Below, in pieces: positions 11,424 to 23,439 of a stretch of 64,000 nt of DNA. The DNA comes from Zhengitettix transpicula (lineage: Eukaryota > Arthropoda > Insecta > Orthoptera > Tetrigidae), in contig CM073590.1 in assembly GCA_037074705.1 (NCBI GenBank), positions 52,965,895-53,029,894 of the forward strand. The letters run 5' to 3'. Both the position numbers and the translations under genes were made by a program. Every line of letters begins with the position of its first letter. The first letter of the stretch is position 1. The notes below the pieces were generated by a model. That model made no database searches, was not told the origin of the DNA, and saw nothing but the letters and a program-made list of their open reading frames with translations.

Positions 11424-11775
11424 AACAGGTTACATGAGGGTAATCCACATAGTGGCAACTCCCCTTTAATAGCATAGGAAGGGATTTGAAAGGGGGGATG
11501 CGGAAGGGTAGAGGAATGTTGCCAAGGGTTACTAGGGCCCCCGGGCTATATTTTAAGGATCCTACCCGGCATTCGCCTAAAGAAATGCAGGAAAACCTGC
11601 ATCGGGTAGGTCGGGCATTGGGTACTTGTCCCACGCCCTTCCGATAGCGGGAGAGGAGTTTGCTGTGGGGACGCAGCATTCCCTTCTCCGTGCCTCGACC
11701 AGTTTAGGAGGCAGCTGGCCGACTATTCCAATGGGAATAGCGGACAACTGTTACCGTATGCCCAAGGTTTGTATA
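11424..11775 (+). repeat. GGCAACAGG family, plus copy
   Basis: It begins AGGTAACAGGTTACATGAGG after a T-rich stretch. It continues through GGATCCTACCCGGCATTCGCC, ACTTGTCCCACGCCCTTCCG, GACGCAGCATTCCCTTCTCC and CCGACTATTCCAATGGGAA, and stops after CCGTATGCCCAAGGTTTGT, about 170 bases short of the full copy at 53347-53880. The 106-codon minus frame at 11359-11679 is only a translation of this repeat. Confidence 0.9.
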
Positions 11776-13609
11776 TATTGACTGTGAGAGTTTTTGTATA
11801 ATTAATAATATTTTTAAGTCAGTAATAAATTAACGTAAATTTAAAAATTTCGGCCTCAGTTTCTTCATCATGTATAGATTTTCTCATAATTACATAGACG
11901 CTTCTATTTTTACACTGTCACAGTCAAGGAGAACAAAAAAAAGTCCTAAAGCACGGTATAACAGGAGAATTATTCAAAAGTGGATAATATTCATTCTAAA
12001 CTACTTACAGTTCCAATTAAAATTTATTCTTATCTATCATTTATTTCTATTAGGTGCAAATAATTTTTAGTCTGTTCATCATTGGTTTTCACAAAATTTA
12101 TGGTAACCTTAATACTTGGTCTACAATCATAAGCAACAATAGAGCCATTGACACATTTAACTTAGTTTAATAAAGTCAAGAAAGGAAAAGAAGTTATACA
12201 AGTAACGAAAATCACTACTTATTCCAAATATTGTGTCTATATTTTTATATTATCGCTTGCGAACTACAATTACTGAATAAATATTTTCATGCGTACATTG
12301 TTAAATTCGGTTGGAAATACAGTGTGTGGTGTTGAACGCGAGCTGCAGAGTGGATCAGGTGACACGAGAAATTCAATTGAACGCACGGGGCGAAACGGAG
12401 CCTCCTCTGATATATAAAACATGGATGAGGCGGCCAGGAAGACCGATAACTGCACAGTCTTCTCCCCGCATTTAGGTGCTTTCTTGCAGAGACTTCTATT
12501 TGTCCAAGAGAAGAATATCTTTCTCGTGGAACTAAATTTAATCTGCGGAATTTTTCCCTCTTTGGCTTCTTCCTTTGAAGAAACATGTTCAGCATTGCGT
12601 GTGTTCATGACAAACGCATTAATCAGCAGAATTAAGTTGCTTTATGAAAAATAATCTACAAAATTTATTTTATTTTATTCGATTTAATTGGAAACCATAA
12701 ATTTTCCTCGTTCGTATTGTAATGTATCAGAATCTTAATTCATGCTCTTTTGATTAAATGGTAATTGTGGTTGTGCTAACTCTTGTTCTCAGATGGCGCG
12801 TAAAGTCGTCCAAGTGGAATTATAGAATAATTAATCTGACACTACTTCCAATTGAAAACGTTAATTTCATTCTGGTAATGCATTATAGTTATTTCAGTTT
12901 TATTTTGAAGTATTTCTGTGAAGGAATACTGAGCTTTCTGTACTTTGTATGTCTGACAATAAATTTCCTAAAGATACAATACCTTACAGAATTTATAGTG
13001 ACTAATTTCAGAAACAGTTTTACATTATTGGAAAAATGATCACAATGATCCTCATACAATAAGTTGATGAAAATAATTAAAGAAAATGATTACTTCACAG
13101 GACTAATTACAGTGTATCGGATAAAATCCAAATTAAGTTGTTTAATAGTGAAAGTGTACAATTATAATATCTTTCCTTAATAAATTTTAATTCAACATAA
13201 ATGAATGCACATGTTTGTGTGAAACGTCTTAGGAACCCTCAATTGAATGCAGAGGACGAATACTATTTTATAGTAATTAAAATTACAATATTTATAGAAC
13301 ACTACTTGTAACAAATGTTTCAATTTGCCAAACGTTCTCCCAAGATAAGAATCACAGCCCCACTGTTAAATATTATTTTCCATGACGGGATTCCTCACCT
13401 AGCGATTACTTCTCCACCAAACAATTTTTTTGATATGGTATCTTGCGCCAAAAGTTCTAATTTCATGTACTTTCTTCAGTTACCTTAAATAATGATTGAT
13501 TCAACGTTTTTAATAAATAATTTATTATTAGTTATTTACAGTCGCATTAACGTCGGAAACGTCGCATTAGCCATTCATTATGTACTCAGTTTCATGTTAT
13601 CTTTGTCGG
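11776..13609. other. Unassigned DNA with one multi-frame open block
   Basis: Mostly AT-rich. The interval 12280-12655 is GC-richer and is open in two minus frames (12270-12608 and 12287-12595) and one plus frame (12421-12654). Being open on several frames argues for a stop-poor composition rather than a gene, and no domain is recognised. A TATATAAAA at about 12410 lies directly against the plus ATG, so it is not evidence of a promoter for that frame. Confidence 0.35.
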
Positions 13610-13740
13610 GTAATTAATTAATTGGAGTTTCGCACTATGGAAACACGCGCACAATATCCAAGCCCTCGCCGGGATTCGAACCCGGAACCGGAACATCTTT
13701 GATGCGAGGGCGGTAACACTGACCCCTATAGCATAGGAGG
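13610..13740 (-). mobile_element. tRNA-derived SINE fragment
   Basis: Read on the minus strand, 13685-13669 forms a perfect T arm (CCGGG, loop TTCGAAT, CCCGG), followed by CGAGGGC at 13668-13662, which looks like the 3' acceptor strand. GGTTCGAATCC is a good RNA polymerase III B box. Upstream, TATAGGGGTCAGTG at about 13730-13717 is in the right place for a diverged A box. The 5' half does not fold as a normal tRNA, so this is a SINE head and not a tRNA gene. The body continues toward 13610. The 64-codon minus ORF here has no coding meaning. Confidence 0.7.
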
Positions 13741-13774
13741 TCGATGCAGAATTTTGTAGACATATCAAGGAACA

Positions 13775-14071
13775 TAATAAAAACAATTTATGACCTCATA
13801 CAGACACTTTATTTTTTATATTACGACGACGTATTGATACCTTCTTGTATCTTCTTCAGGTATTGACCAAATTAACACAATAAAACGAAACAAGCTATTA
13901 AATTTAGACAGCCTATTCACTTGACGCTAAAATGTGTAAATTTAATAGATTGTTTCGGTTTATTGTGTTAATTTGGTTATTACCTGTAGATGATACAAAA
14001 AGGTATCGAAACTTCGTCCTGGTATAAAAAATAAAAAAGTGTCTGTATAATGTCATAAATTGTTTTTATTA
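13775..14071. repeat. 297-bp palindromic element
   Basis: The arms 13775-13910 and 13933-14071 are inverted copies with a few mismatches, separated by 22 bases. The ends read TAATAAAAACAATTTATGAC inward. Each arm contains the block GGTATCGAAAC...TACC. It begins exactly where the SINE region ends, so the two may be one composite insertion. Confidence 0.9.
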
Positions 14072-14424
14072 ATTCAAAACAGACGTTAAATTAAAACTTA
14101 TATCAGGGAACAGTTATAATACTGATCGTATTTCGATTAATAAAGTGAATATGACGTATAATAGTATTTTAGTATTAGTATTTTATAATAAAATAATAGC
14201 ATTTATCTAACGACGCTGATTGAAACCATAATTTCTATATTCATATAATACTTTAAATCTAACATAAATAAGTTCTTTTTAATAAAAAGAGAAAGTTAAT
14301 GCAAAATATTTAAATATTATAACACGTACACGTATTTTTGACATTATTGTTACTTTGTTAGTTAACACGCGCCATTCTTTTAACATTCCACATGACAGAC
14401 TTTAATAAAAAAGTGGATGTATCT
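14072..14424. other. AT-rich DNA with no recognised gene
   Basis: No gene or structured repeat seen. Confidence 0.5.
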
Positions 14425-15560
14425 ATATGCATACAAAGATGAATGTATGTCTGTGTGTCCCCTATGCACTCCCAAACCATTCATCCGATTGCGATGAAAC
14501 TTTGGTGAGTTGTTGTGCGTACCCCCGCAAATGTTTCTGTCGGGTTTTCGAAGCGTTAGGAAACTACCAAGAGGTTAAAGGGGGTTAATTTTAAAAACAT
14601 GCTAAAAAGGCCGATATTAGCGTCGATTTATTACATTTCGGGGTATATGTGATTAATTGCTTCTACCCAGACGTTTTTTGTGTATAATTTCAACACCTTA
14701 CACCACCAATAAAGGAGGGGGTGGAGGGCCGTTACATTAAAATAACGCGAAACAACAGAGATTGGTGTCAAATCCAGGTTGTATATTCAATCAAATTAAT
14801 TCTGACATTCACTATGTCGGTTAAGTTGTAGTTCACCCCTACGTGTGGGGGTGGGGGAGAAATTTTAAAACATACTAAAACTGCCGTTGAGCGTAGAATA
14901 TTTACTTTTCGGGGTTGGTGGGATTAATAGTTTAATCTTCAGATGGTTTAGTATATGATTTCAACCACTAACAGCTTGGGAAGTCAGCAGCACTAAGGAA
15001 AAAAATAAACGCGAAACAACTACATAGATAGGTGTCAAATCCAGGGTTATAATTGTCACTTAATTCGTAATTTACTATACAGGTTAAGATAAAGTTCAGC
15101 CTCCACATGTAGGATGGAAGAGGGTGAGACAAATTTCCATTTACAATCTTAAATTCGTAGACCAAACTTTGTACACATGGAACTTACGATACGGTAACAA
15201 ACACTGAGTAATTAAGAGACACCTACCACGCCTAGGTTGGGGGGGGGGTGAAATTTAAAAACATTACTAAATGACCAATTTTAGCGTCGAACAACATTTT
15301 TTCTGGGGTCTCTTAATTTGATAGTGTATTTCTAGAATTTTTATGTGTCTAATTACAACTCCAAAATGCAAGGGAAGGACACACTACAATGGTACTGCTG
15401 CTGGTGGAAGGGGTTTACATAAAAAAAATATGCAAAATAGACCGATATTAGTGTGGATACCGGGGCTATATGAGTTGCTGAGTTTAATTCTAGAATTAAT
15501 TATAGTGGTTGATGAAATTTCATGATCCTGGTCGTTAAGGCGGACGCGGTTGAGAAAATG
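14425..15560 (+). repeat. Degenerate tandem array, unit about 270 bp
   Basis: The block AAAACATGCTAAAAAGGCCGATATTAGCGTCGA followed by a CGGGGT box recurs at about 14596, 14868, 15257 and 15424. A second block, GCGAAACAACAGAGATTGGTGTCAAATCCAGG, recurs at 14749 and 15009. The common spacing is about 260-280 bp, with some units shortened or lengthened. The array opens with CCATTCATCCGATTGCGATGAAACTTTGG at 14476. Related units lie at 45857-46250, 49640-49930 (inverted) and 63000-63470. No protein is encoded. It also contains a run of ten G at 15239. Confidence 0.75.
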
Positions 15561-15725
15561 GGATTAGTTTTGAACCTCTTAAGGTACTGGTTAATTTTTT
15601 TATTTTATTAGGGTACCAGCTATATTTTGGTCTATATTAAGTTAACACTATATAAAAATAGAATGAATTTTATTTCATCCAGAAGGAGACCAAATAAAAA
15701 TGAATGAGGATATTCACCGATCTCG

Positions 15726-16609
15726 TAATGAATAACCACAATTTGGGAAAATTAGTGATGACTGGTTGAACATGTTAAAATAGAGCATAAGAGAAAGGTA
15801 ATTTCTGATTGGTGGAGGAGAGAAGAAATAGTAGGAGAAATTTGAGGCCTCGAAGTTTTAAAAGGCCGAAAGGCCACCAGAGTACGAATGAAGGTGGTTT
15901 ATACAACAGTAAGTAACACTTCTGGGAGGTGAGTTGATATATTTGTAAATGGTAGTTCTGAAATAAGTTTTAGAAACAGTTTTAATACGCAGACAGAAGT
16001 CCTGTGGAGACTTGTTACAAGAAAGAAAATCACTAGTTTCCATGGGGGGGGGGGGGAATTAAATCATGTTCTTTCGAACTAAATTATTTTGTTGTAGATA
16101 AAATTCTCGGGTCTCAACCCGAGCCAATTGTCATGATCACAGTTAACCTGATGACGATGGTGGAGCTTGCCGTCGAAACGTTGTTATTCAACAAATAATT
16201 GTTCTGGGTTGAGACCCGAGAATTTTATCTACAACATATTCACCGGGAAAGCCGTCGCTCTCTAAATTATTTTACAACGACCCATATAAATAATTCAGAT
16301 ATGAAGAAGATAATTAGTTTCATCCCACCTACACTCGCTAACAATTAAAACTATTTCAAAAACTTATTTCAGAACTACCTTTGAAAAACTGTCAACAACC
16401 CTCCCAGAACTGTTTCTTACTGTTTTTATAAACTACCCTCCTTTGTAGTCTGGCTGCTTTTCGGCCTTTATAAAACGTTGAGGCCTCAAATTTCTCATAC
16501 TACTTCTTCTCTCCTCCTCCAATCACATTTTTCTTTTCTGTAAAGTGCTCTATTTTAAAATATTTGAACCAATTAACATCACCAATTTTCTCGAATTGTG
16601 ATTACTTAT
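15726..16609. repeat. Large inverted repeat, possible Penelope-like fold-back
   Basis: The arm 15726-15995 is repeated inverted at 16334-16609. Matching blocks include GATTGG(T/A)GGAGGAGAGAAGAA, TTTGAGGCCTC, AAAGGCCGAAA and GGTAGTTCTGAAATAAGTTTT. The loop of about 340 bp contains a run of 13 G at 16044-16056 and the smaller perfect hairpin at 16091-16235. Such inverted, truncated double insertions with a CGAAACG block are typical of Penelope-like retroelements, but no reverse transcriptase is present, so the class is inferred. Confidence 0.8.
16091..16235 (+). ncRNA. Hairpin with hammerhead-ribozyme-like core
   Basis: A perfect 30-bp inverted repeat (16091-16120 and 16206-16235) encloses CTGATGA at 16148-16154 and GAAA at 16175-16178. 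Between them GATGG (16156-16160) can pair with CCGTC (16070s, exactly 16170-16174) as a short stem II, leaving one extra C after CTGATGA. CTGATGA, stem II and GAAA is the catalytic layout of a hammerhead. I could not find a clean stem III with the required UH cleavage site, so the motif is probably decayed. Hammerheads are known from Penelope-like elements. Immediately after comes TTCACCGGGAAAGCC, also found at 62968. Confidence 0.4.
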
Positions 16610-16612
16610 AAC

Positions 16613-19600
16613 AAGGTCCGTGACTTTTAATATCCCCTCTTGGCGCCTGCCAGGCTGCAGACTTTTCATGTCTCTGTAACGATCATGAAACTATCCACTT
16701 GTTGCGTTTGGATTGCACCCGTTCACTACGAGAGTTTCACATCTCCAAATTCTGAGAAACTATGCTCGTCGTTGCTATGTCACAAAGCGACATGCTGCCT
16801 TAATTACAATTTAAACAAAAAAATACGAATTTCGAAATAATGTGCGTTACATAATAATTCCTAGTATTAGTCGTTATATACAATTTAAAGTTCATCTCAG
16901 GCAATCATCCGATCGACTATTAAGTGTTTAGAATACAATGGTTATTTTATGATTAACAAATTTGTCGTAGTTATCAAAAAAAGCTCCACACAGAATTCCA
17001 TAGGTTGCTACAAAAATTAAAACATTTCAATGTATAAAATTAATTATGTGACAAATAAATAAAACTAGAATAATCAAATTATAATTTATAATTTTTTTGG
17101 AAATAAAATATCCTGTTATGTAAAAATTTAGTTTAATTTTCAATATTTAATTTTATAAGTTGCTAATTATCTGTTCAAGGAAATGTTTTCTTCTTCAGAA
17201 TAGTCAGGGGGCTGTTTCAAAAAATAGGAATACGTCATTTGTCTAGTGTAACAAAATCCAAAAACTCATTATTTTTCAGTTGCTTCCGGAAATCTGGATT
17301 ACATTATTGTCTTACAAACTGAGAACGGTCTTAATAATGTACTCCACTTATAAAAACATTTCACTCCACGGTTAGTGAATAATAATATGATAGTTTAGAC
17401 TTTTTTTAAAATTATTTGCAGGTCTTAATATTGACTATTAGGTTAAAAATAAAAGTAATAGGTTTTACGTTTGTTGAATGTAGCGCGCCTGAACGATTAA
17501 ATGTAAACAAGTTGGAGAAAAATACGGTAAAATTGGCTTGATTTGCAAACAGGACGAGTAGTGTCGATTACAGTTCCGTTAGTTTCTCCATTTGTAAAAT
17601 ATTGGTGTAGTATTTCCCTATATGTTTCATCACTAGGCGAACATTTATTATTTTATCATTGTTTCCACAGGTGAACATAGATTCAAGCACATTCCTTTCT
17701 AAATAATTGCGCATACGAGTTGTAGTGGTCGTTCAAAATCTCACTTGAACATCCCACAGACTATTATGTTAAAATTATAATATGTGTGTATGTATTAATT
17801 AATTTACAAATGGGCACTTTGCCCGGTGGTCGAAGCATGACATTACAATTTAATTATAAATTAAATAAAGGAAGTTATAATAAAGGAAAATAGAGAAAAT
17901 AAATATAATTATTTTAAAATATAAGCTACGTTTCGGAACATTATTTAAACTATAAATACATGTATATAACATTATATTAATTAAAGGTTAGTTTTGAAGT
18001 ATTTAAAGAAAGAATTAATATATTATTCTCTTGAAAAGAAGAAAAGTGGAAGGAAATCTGAAAATAGAGATTAAATAACTATTTAAATATATAAGGAGAC
18101 AAGGAATTTTACCATTTTTCTTTAGTTTATAACGGAGCACTGTCACTTCACTTTACCACACTACCCTATATTCACTAGTGAGTTCAGATTAAGTCTAATT
18201 TACTTTCCGTTACAGAACTGTCTCCGAAAACTCTTGCAGGTAAATTTTTTCAGCTATTTATTACCCTATTTAGGAATGAGATTTTGTCTTTTGCTGTATT
18301 GCATTTAACTTAAACACGGTGTCACTCCTCCCGTGCCGAGTCGGTTTTCTTAATCTATCTCGAATTCCCTGTCGAGGTTTTTGATCTGCAAAGGCTTTGA
18401 AGAAAACGTGCAGCGTGGCTCTTTCCCCACCCCAGAAGCGTTACTTTTTCGCTCCCATGTTAAGGTCCTATCTATACGAATTTCGCGGCCCTTTTTGTGA
18501 CACCTTTCTAAGAATTCTATCTGATTTTCCTATGTGGATCCCTGCATGCTGCACAATATTCAATTTATGGGCGTACTAATAGTAGGTATACCATTTCCTT
18601 GGATTTTTCATTTACCTTTCTGAGAGATCGCATTACAAAGTGAAAATTGTTCCATGCCTTTCTCGTACCTGCTCATACCCACCAAAGCTTACTGTTAAAA
18701 TAAATGCCTAGGTGTTAACAGTTTGTCTCCTGGGCTACTCTTTCTTCTTCTACTTTGTGTTCCAAGGCATATTGAAGGTGCAGTTTGCTGAAACTCTTAG
18801 CCTTACTTTTTCCATTGTTAATTTTCATTTTATTTCGTTTATGTATGTATGTATATATTACGGTAACAATATTGTGATTTAATGTTTTGGAATGTTATTA
18901 ATAATAATTTATGTATTAATTGGGTGCATTGTAATTTGGGGTTAAAATACGTTATTTAATTATTATTTTATTAAAGTTTAATTAGGAAATAATATTGGGA
19001 ACTTTGAGCAGAATAAAACACCATTCAAACAATTAACGAACAATTTAATTATTAGTATGTAAAATATTAAAACTTTCCAATTATCTGATTATTTTATTAA
19101 TTTATCTAAATTTTTAATCAAAGTTTTATAAAGAAATCAAGAATAACTCAATTTACACTCAAGGTTCTGTTCTTTGGGGTTTGTTCTAAAACAGCGAAAT
19201 CTATACTTATTATATTAGTGTAGCACTTACATAGGATTGGTAACCGTAAGCAAAGCATGAGTTTACGCACGGGATAAAATACACAATAGCTTTCACATTG
19301 TAACTTTTCCTTTTTCTTCCTGGGTTTCTCCTGGAGAATGACGATGTCCCCTTGGCTGACATCGACCCAGGATCTGTTCTTCGCTATGCATAAGTTTTCC
19401 TCTCAGCTTCCTCCAGCAGTAAATGGTGAAACGCGATTAATTTATTAGCTAGTTTTCGATTGAGTTTGCATATCAGTATCTGAATTGCGAAAACTAATGA
19501 AACTTGGACAGTATACTTGTCCAACTCAGAATTGTACTACTTTAAGATCCATAGACAGAACACCGCCCGTATATATAATAATACTGCTTATCATGTTTAA

Positions 19601-19910
19601 ATATTGAAGCGGAATGTCTTAACGTTTAATTTTGAATAAATAATATTAAAGGCAAATTCAACGCCATTCTTCGTTCGCAGTTCTTCTTCTACTCGGTCCA
19701 ACCATGACTCCTGATACCCTGGAATAATTATAAGATACGCCTACTTGGGTGTTCGGTATAAAAAACATGAATTTTTGAATTTGCGTCTTTTAAAGCGTGA
19801 ACATGTGTTGCTTTCGCCACAAGACTACATCTCTTGGGCTCCCAAAAAAACCCTTAGCCAGATCCTTTCACCAATCTTCCACGCCTGTTTAACTGTATTT
19901 TCTTTAGTGA
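16613..19910. other. AT-rich DNA, no recognised gene
   Basis: Small GC-richer pieces occur at 16620-16800, 18300-18560 and 19250-19430. On the minus strand 19410-19250 one frame reads NRSWVDVSQGDIVILQEKPR, which resembles the C-terminal region of LTR-retrotransposon integrases, but the diagnostic residues that usually follow are absent and I do not annotate it. The rest holds nothing I can identify. Confidence 0.35.
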
Positions 19911-20175
19911 GAGGCTACATGAAGGTTATCATATTTAATGGCTGCTCCCCTTAAATAACTGTAGGAAGAGATGCAAATGAGGAAACGGCCGAAATGTCTT
20001 AGAGGTAAACCCTAAAGAAAGCACCATCCCGATAACTGGAAATCAGGGTTCGTTCTGGGGACGCAATTTACCCGAATTAATGCGTCGACCAGATTTGAAA
20101 GGCAGCTGATCGACTGTTCCAACGAAACGAGCCAACAAGTCTCACCGTATGCCCAACATCTGCGACCCCGGACTC
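19911..20175 (+). repeat. GGCAACAGG family, diverged copy
   Basis: It starts AGGCTACATGAAGGTTATC, keeps the order GGGGACGCA, GCGTCGACCAG, GGCAGCTGATCGACTGTTCCAA and CACCGTATGCCCAACATCTG, and ends at GCGACCCCGG. It has many substitutions and an internal deletion, so it is one of the oldest copies. Confidence 0.8.
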
Positions 20176-21019
20176 TTATAAGTCAGTGTAAGTGTAACCT
20201 ATTTAGATTCCTTGGTTTAGAACCAAGGGCAGGAAAATCCTAATGAAAGAACTTAGCCATTCCTGGTTAAGTTTACTAATTTATTTTGTATTAAAAATTG
20301 TGTTAAACTTCTGTCCAGTACAAGTTTTATAATTCCATCACATACATACAATTTCGAACATGAGTTTTGGCACACTACAAATCCAAAGTTTATTTTGATG
20401 TTGAATTTAAGTTGTTAATGTGATTGTATATCCTCAACTTGATCTTGTATGGACAAAGGAAAATCCTACCAACTATACATCGAATATTAACACACTATTG
20501 CAAAATTTTAATCGGAGACCTTTGTGATGTATTACATGCATTTTCTCGTCAATGAGAATTTTTAATAAAAAAAATATTTTATAATTATATTTACATTCCA
20601 TTTATAATAATTCAAACAAATATAACAACAGTGACATCAGATTACCTAGTACACAGAAGGTAGTCAATTAAATCATATCTTTCTTAATAGTCATATTTCT
20701 GTAATGTTTTAAGACATAATAAAAAAATTAAAAAATGAAGGAACTTAAGACTTTGTTAGTCGACTTAAGTATTTAGATATTTACTTCATGAAATAAAATA
20801 AAATATTTTAAAAATGAACAGAAATTTTAATTAATTTAATTAATTATTATTTATGTACAATTCACTTTTATTAAATACAGGAAGTAATATTTTTACACAT
20901 TCTACGAAACATAATATAATACTAATACTCACAAGTAATCATTCGAAACAATACATACGCCACAGAGAAATTAATTTTTTAAATTTAATATCTGTAAAAT
21001 ATTATTCTTAAACTTTACT
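20176..21019. other. AT-rich DNA, no recognised gene
   Basis: Nothing recognised. Confidence 0.5.
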
Positions 21020-21560
21020 CGTCGGAAGCAACATGACGGACGTGTAGTTGTGTGCCGGCTCGTTGTCTATTAGGCTCTCGTGGATGACGCCCCATTTCAG
21101 CCGCAGGCAATATTTCTTTCGAATCGTTGAGCAATGTCGGGGCTGGGCCCTCCATATCCAAATTCCATTATGACCGTCGTTGGCACAGGAATCCGCAGTC
21201 CTTTGTCCGATATGACGAGCGCACAGCTGGCGGCCGCGCAGACGAGGGAACGATTCGTGTTTCGGTAAAGTGCCTCTTCATCACGATCCCGCTTATGGCC
21301 AACTTTATGCCCGTCTGCGATTACGTGCTGAAATTTGTAGCTCGCCAATGGTAATCATAAAGACTCGACAACCCTGCGGATGGGTTTATGGCCCCGAAGC
21401 ACCCTCTGATGTCACCGATCGTTAAGGTGCAGACTTCAATATTGCTATGAACGATTGCCTAACTGCGATCTCTTGGCCGCGTGGCAAATTCAGAGCCAGA
21501 TTCAGTCTACCTCTTCTACGTCTTACAATGATTGCACTGACTGTATAAACCGTAAATTAC
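21020..21560. other. GC-rich island of unknown nature
   Basis: This interval stands out sharply from flanking AT-rich DNA and contains many CpG. A minus frame (21097-21348, 83 codons, ending in the stop next to GGCTGAAATGGGGCG) includes SCALVISDKGLRIPVP and a plus frame (21127-21354) overlaps it. I recognise no domain and no convincing splice sites. It could be an exon, a retrocopy or a repeat. Confidence 0.4.
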
Positions 21561-23439
21561 TGAACAATTATATAGAATGTATTCGTAATTAATGCTGGGC
21601 AAATCGTTATCTCCCGCTTATTTCAATGTTGGTAGATTGAGTCGATCTCCGTACATTCTCCTTTATATATTCTCTAGTTTCTCTAACCATTAGAACATAA
21701 TCTAGGGTAAAGTCATAATAGAACACCAGATCCACTTCCTTCCCAGTTTCTTAAATGTGGACTATGATCTTCGTAGACAGATTAAATTTTATATTCATTT
21801 TCCGATAGTCCTCAAATGATAAAAATAGAATTCATCATAGTGTGTGTGTACATCTAATAAGTTATTTCGAATTATACTACAAAACACTTATAAAACTTTA
21901 AAATAAAGAATATGTCAGATTAACTCTTCACCCGCCAACATTCGGTGAGGCTGTAAGCTCCATTTCTGAAGATACGATACGATCAAAATTGTGTTTATAA
22001 TAATCCTAATTTAATCAATTTATGTGAAAATGATATTATCGTGACAGAACAAAGCAACAATTATTACAACTTACTAACACATTTTTCATCTTACATTGCA
22101 ACCCTTTTCAAGTAAACTATAAAAGTACACATAAAAAGGTCAGAAAAATCAGTTGAAACGTTATGTTTCTAGCTTATAATAATTTTTGGTTTGTTCTGGT
22201 CATATTCTCAATAATTCAGTTATCAACTTAACAGACACAGAAATATTCATTAAGCCTGATACTAACGTAGTTTTATACCAAAACAAATTTTTGAGGTATT
22301 TAAATTTATTAATAATTCAGGTAAACCTTTTCGGAATTACGTCTACGTTTATGGAACCTTCTTCATCGCAAACTATAGTTTCTCTCATAAATATTAAACA
22401 GTAAACGTTAATAGCATCTCATTTGTGTTATATACTCGAAGACCTGGTCTTAACCCCTAGGAATGATAATTGTTTAGTAATTGTTGGCATTCTCCAACAA
22501 TTTCGGTTACTAATGATATTATTCTGAAAGAGGGCTTTCATAATATATAAATATTTGTATACAAGTTTAAATTTGAAAATTTAATTTGAAAATAAGTGGA
22601 GATATTAACGTGAAGGTTATGCTGTTAGTTTTAGAGACTATTTACACAGTTTTTGCTGCGCAGGGTTCACAGTAAAATTCATTTAAAAGAGAAAACGCCA
22701 GCATAAAGTAAATATGTTATTATAATTGAAAATAAAGTTTCATGTGATCATAAGTAAAACGATTAATAAAACATGCAAATTTTAAAGAACGGTTGATTGA
22801 AAAGTTTTATAGTTTTCCTTAATAATTTACTGAAAACCATTTTTGGCAACAGAAAAACGTGACATGCATTATTTGTTTTTGTAGATAAGTTACTAAAAGA
22901 TTTAAGCTGTTTTTATTGTATATCAAAATCATCATTAGTAACAAATGTTATAATGCTTATTATTCAATTTTATTCATCCATTTAATATCTTTGTTTTGGG
23001 CACTAAGTTCAAATACGGAAATAGTTTTCAAACTATACCTCGAAATTCAGGACCCCAAATATAAGTATTGTTATTAAGTTTGATGTCATAAATTAATCAT
23101 TTATCATTGAATTCCCTAAATCTTAATTTTAATTACCTATTCTGCACTCATTACTCTATAATAGTTGATTTAATTTTTGTAAACGTATTAGTCTATACTT
23201 ATTATGTTACTTGTGAAATATATTTGTTAGTAAATAGATTTCAGAAAACTAGATTTAAACCTGGGCGAAGACCCTGGAGCGTCTCTGTGAACAGAGGTAG
23301 AAATTTAAGAGAGGAGCGATTGTTTAAGGGGAGCCCGAATAAAATATTACACAGCTTTTCGTCATATGTTTAATGTGGTAATAAGTATTTTATGAGTTGA
23401 TGTTATTGTCATATTCTATGCTTGGAGTACCACAGACAG
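21561..23439. other. AT-rich DNA, no recognised gene
   Basis: The plus ORFs at 22186-22404 and 23107-23373 are low-complexity and unsupported. Confidence 0.45.

Noticed and set aside
12270..12655. Three overlapping open frames as a gene
   Set aside because: Open on both strands at once, with no motif and no splice or promoter support.
13662..13734. A functional tRNA gene
   Set aside because: The T arm is perfect but the 5' half does not pair with the acceptor strand; this fits a SINE head.
16044..16056. G13 run here and C13 run at 40991 as functional elements
   Set aside because: Both lie inside repeats at positions already G/C-rich in other copies; slippage or sequencing error explains them.
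19250..19410. LTR-retrotransposon integrase C-terminus on the minus strand
   Set aside because: Only one short block resembles it, and the usual W-LGR motif is missing.
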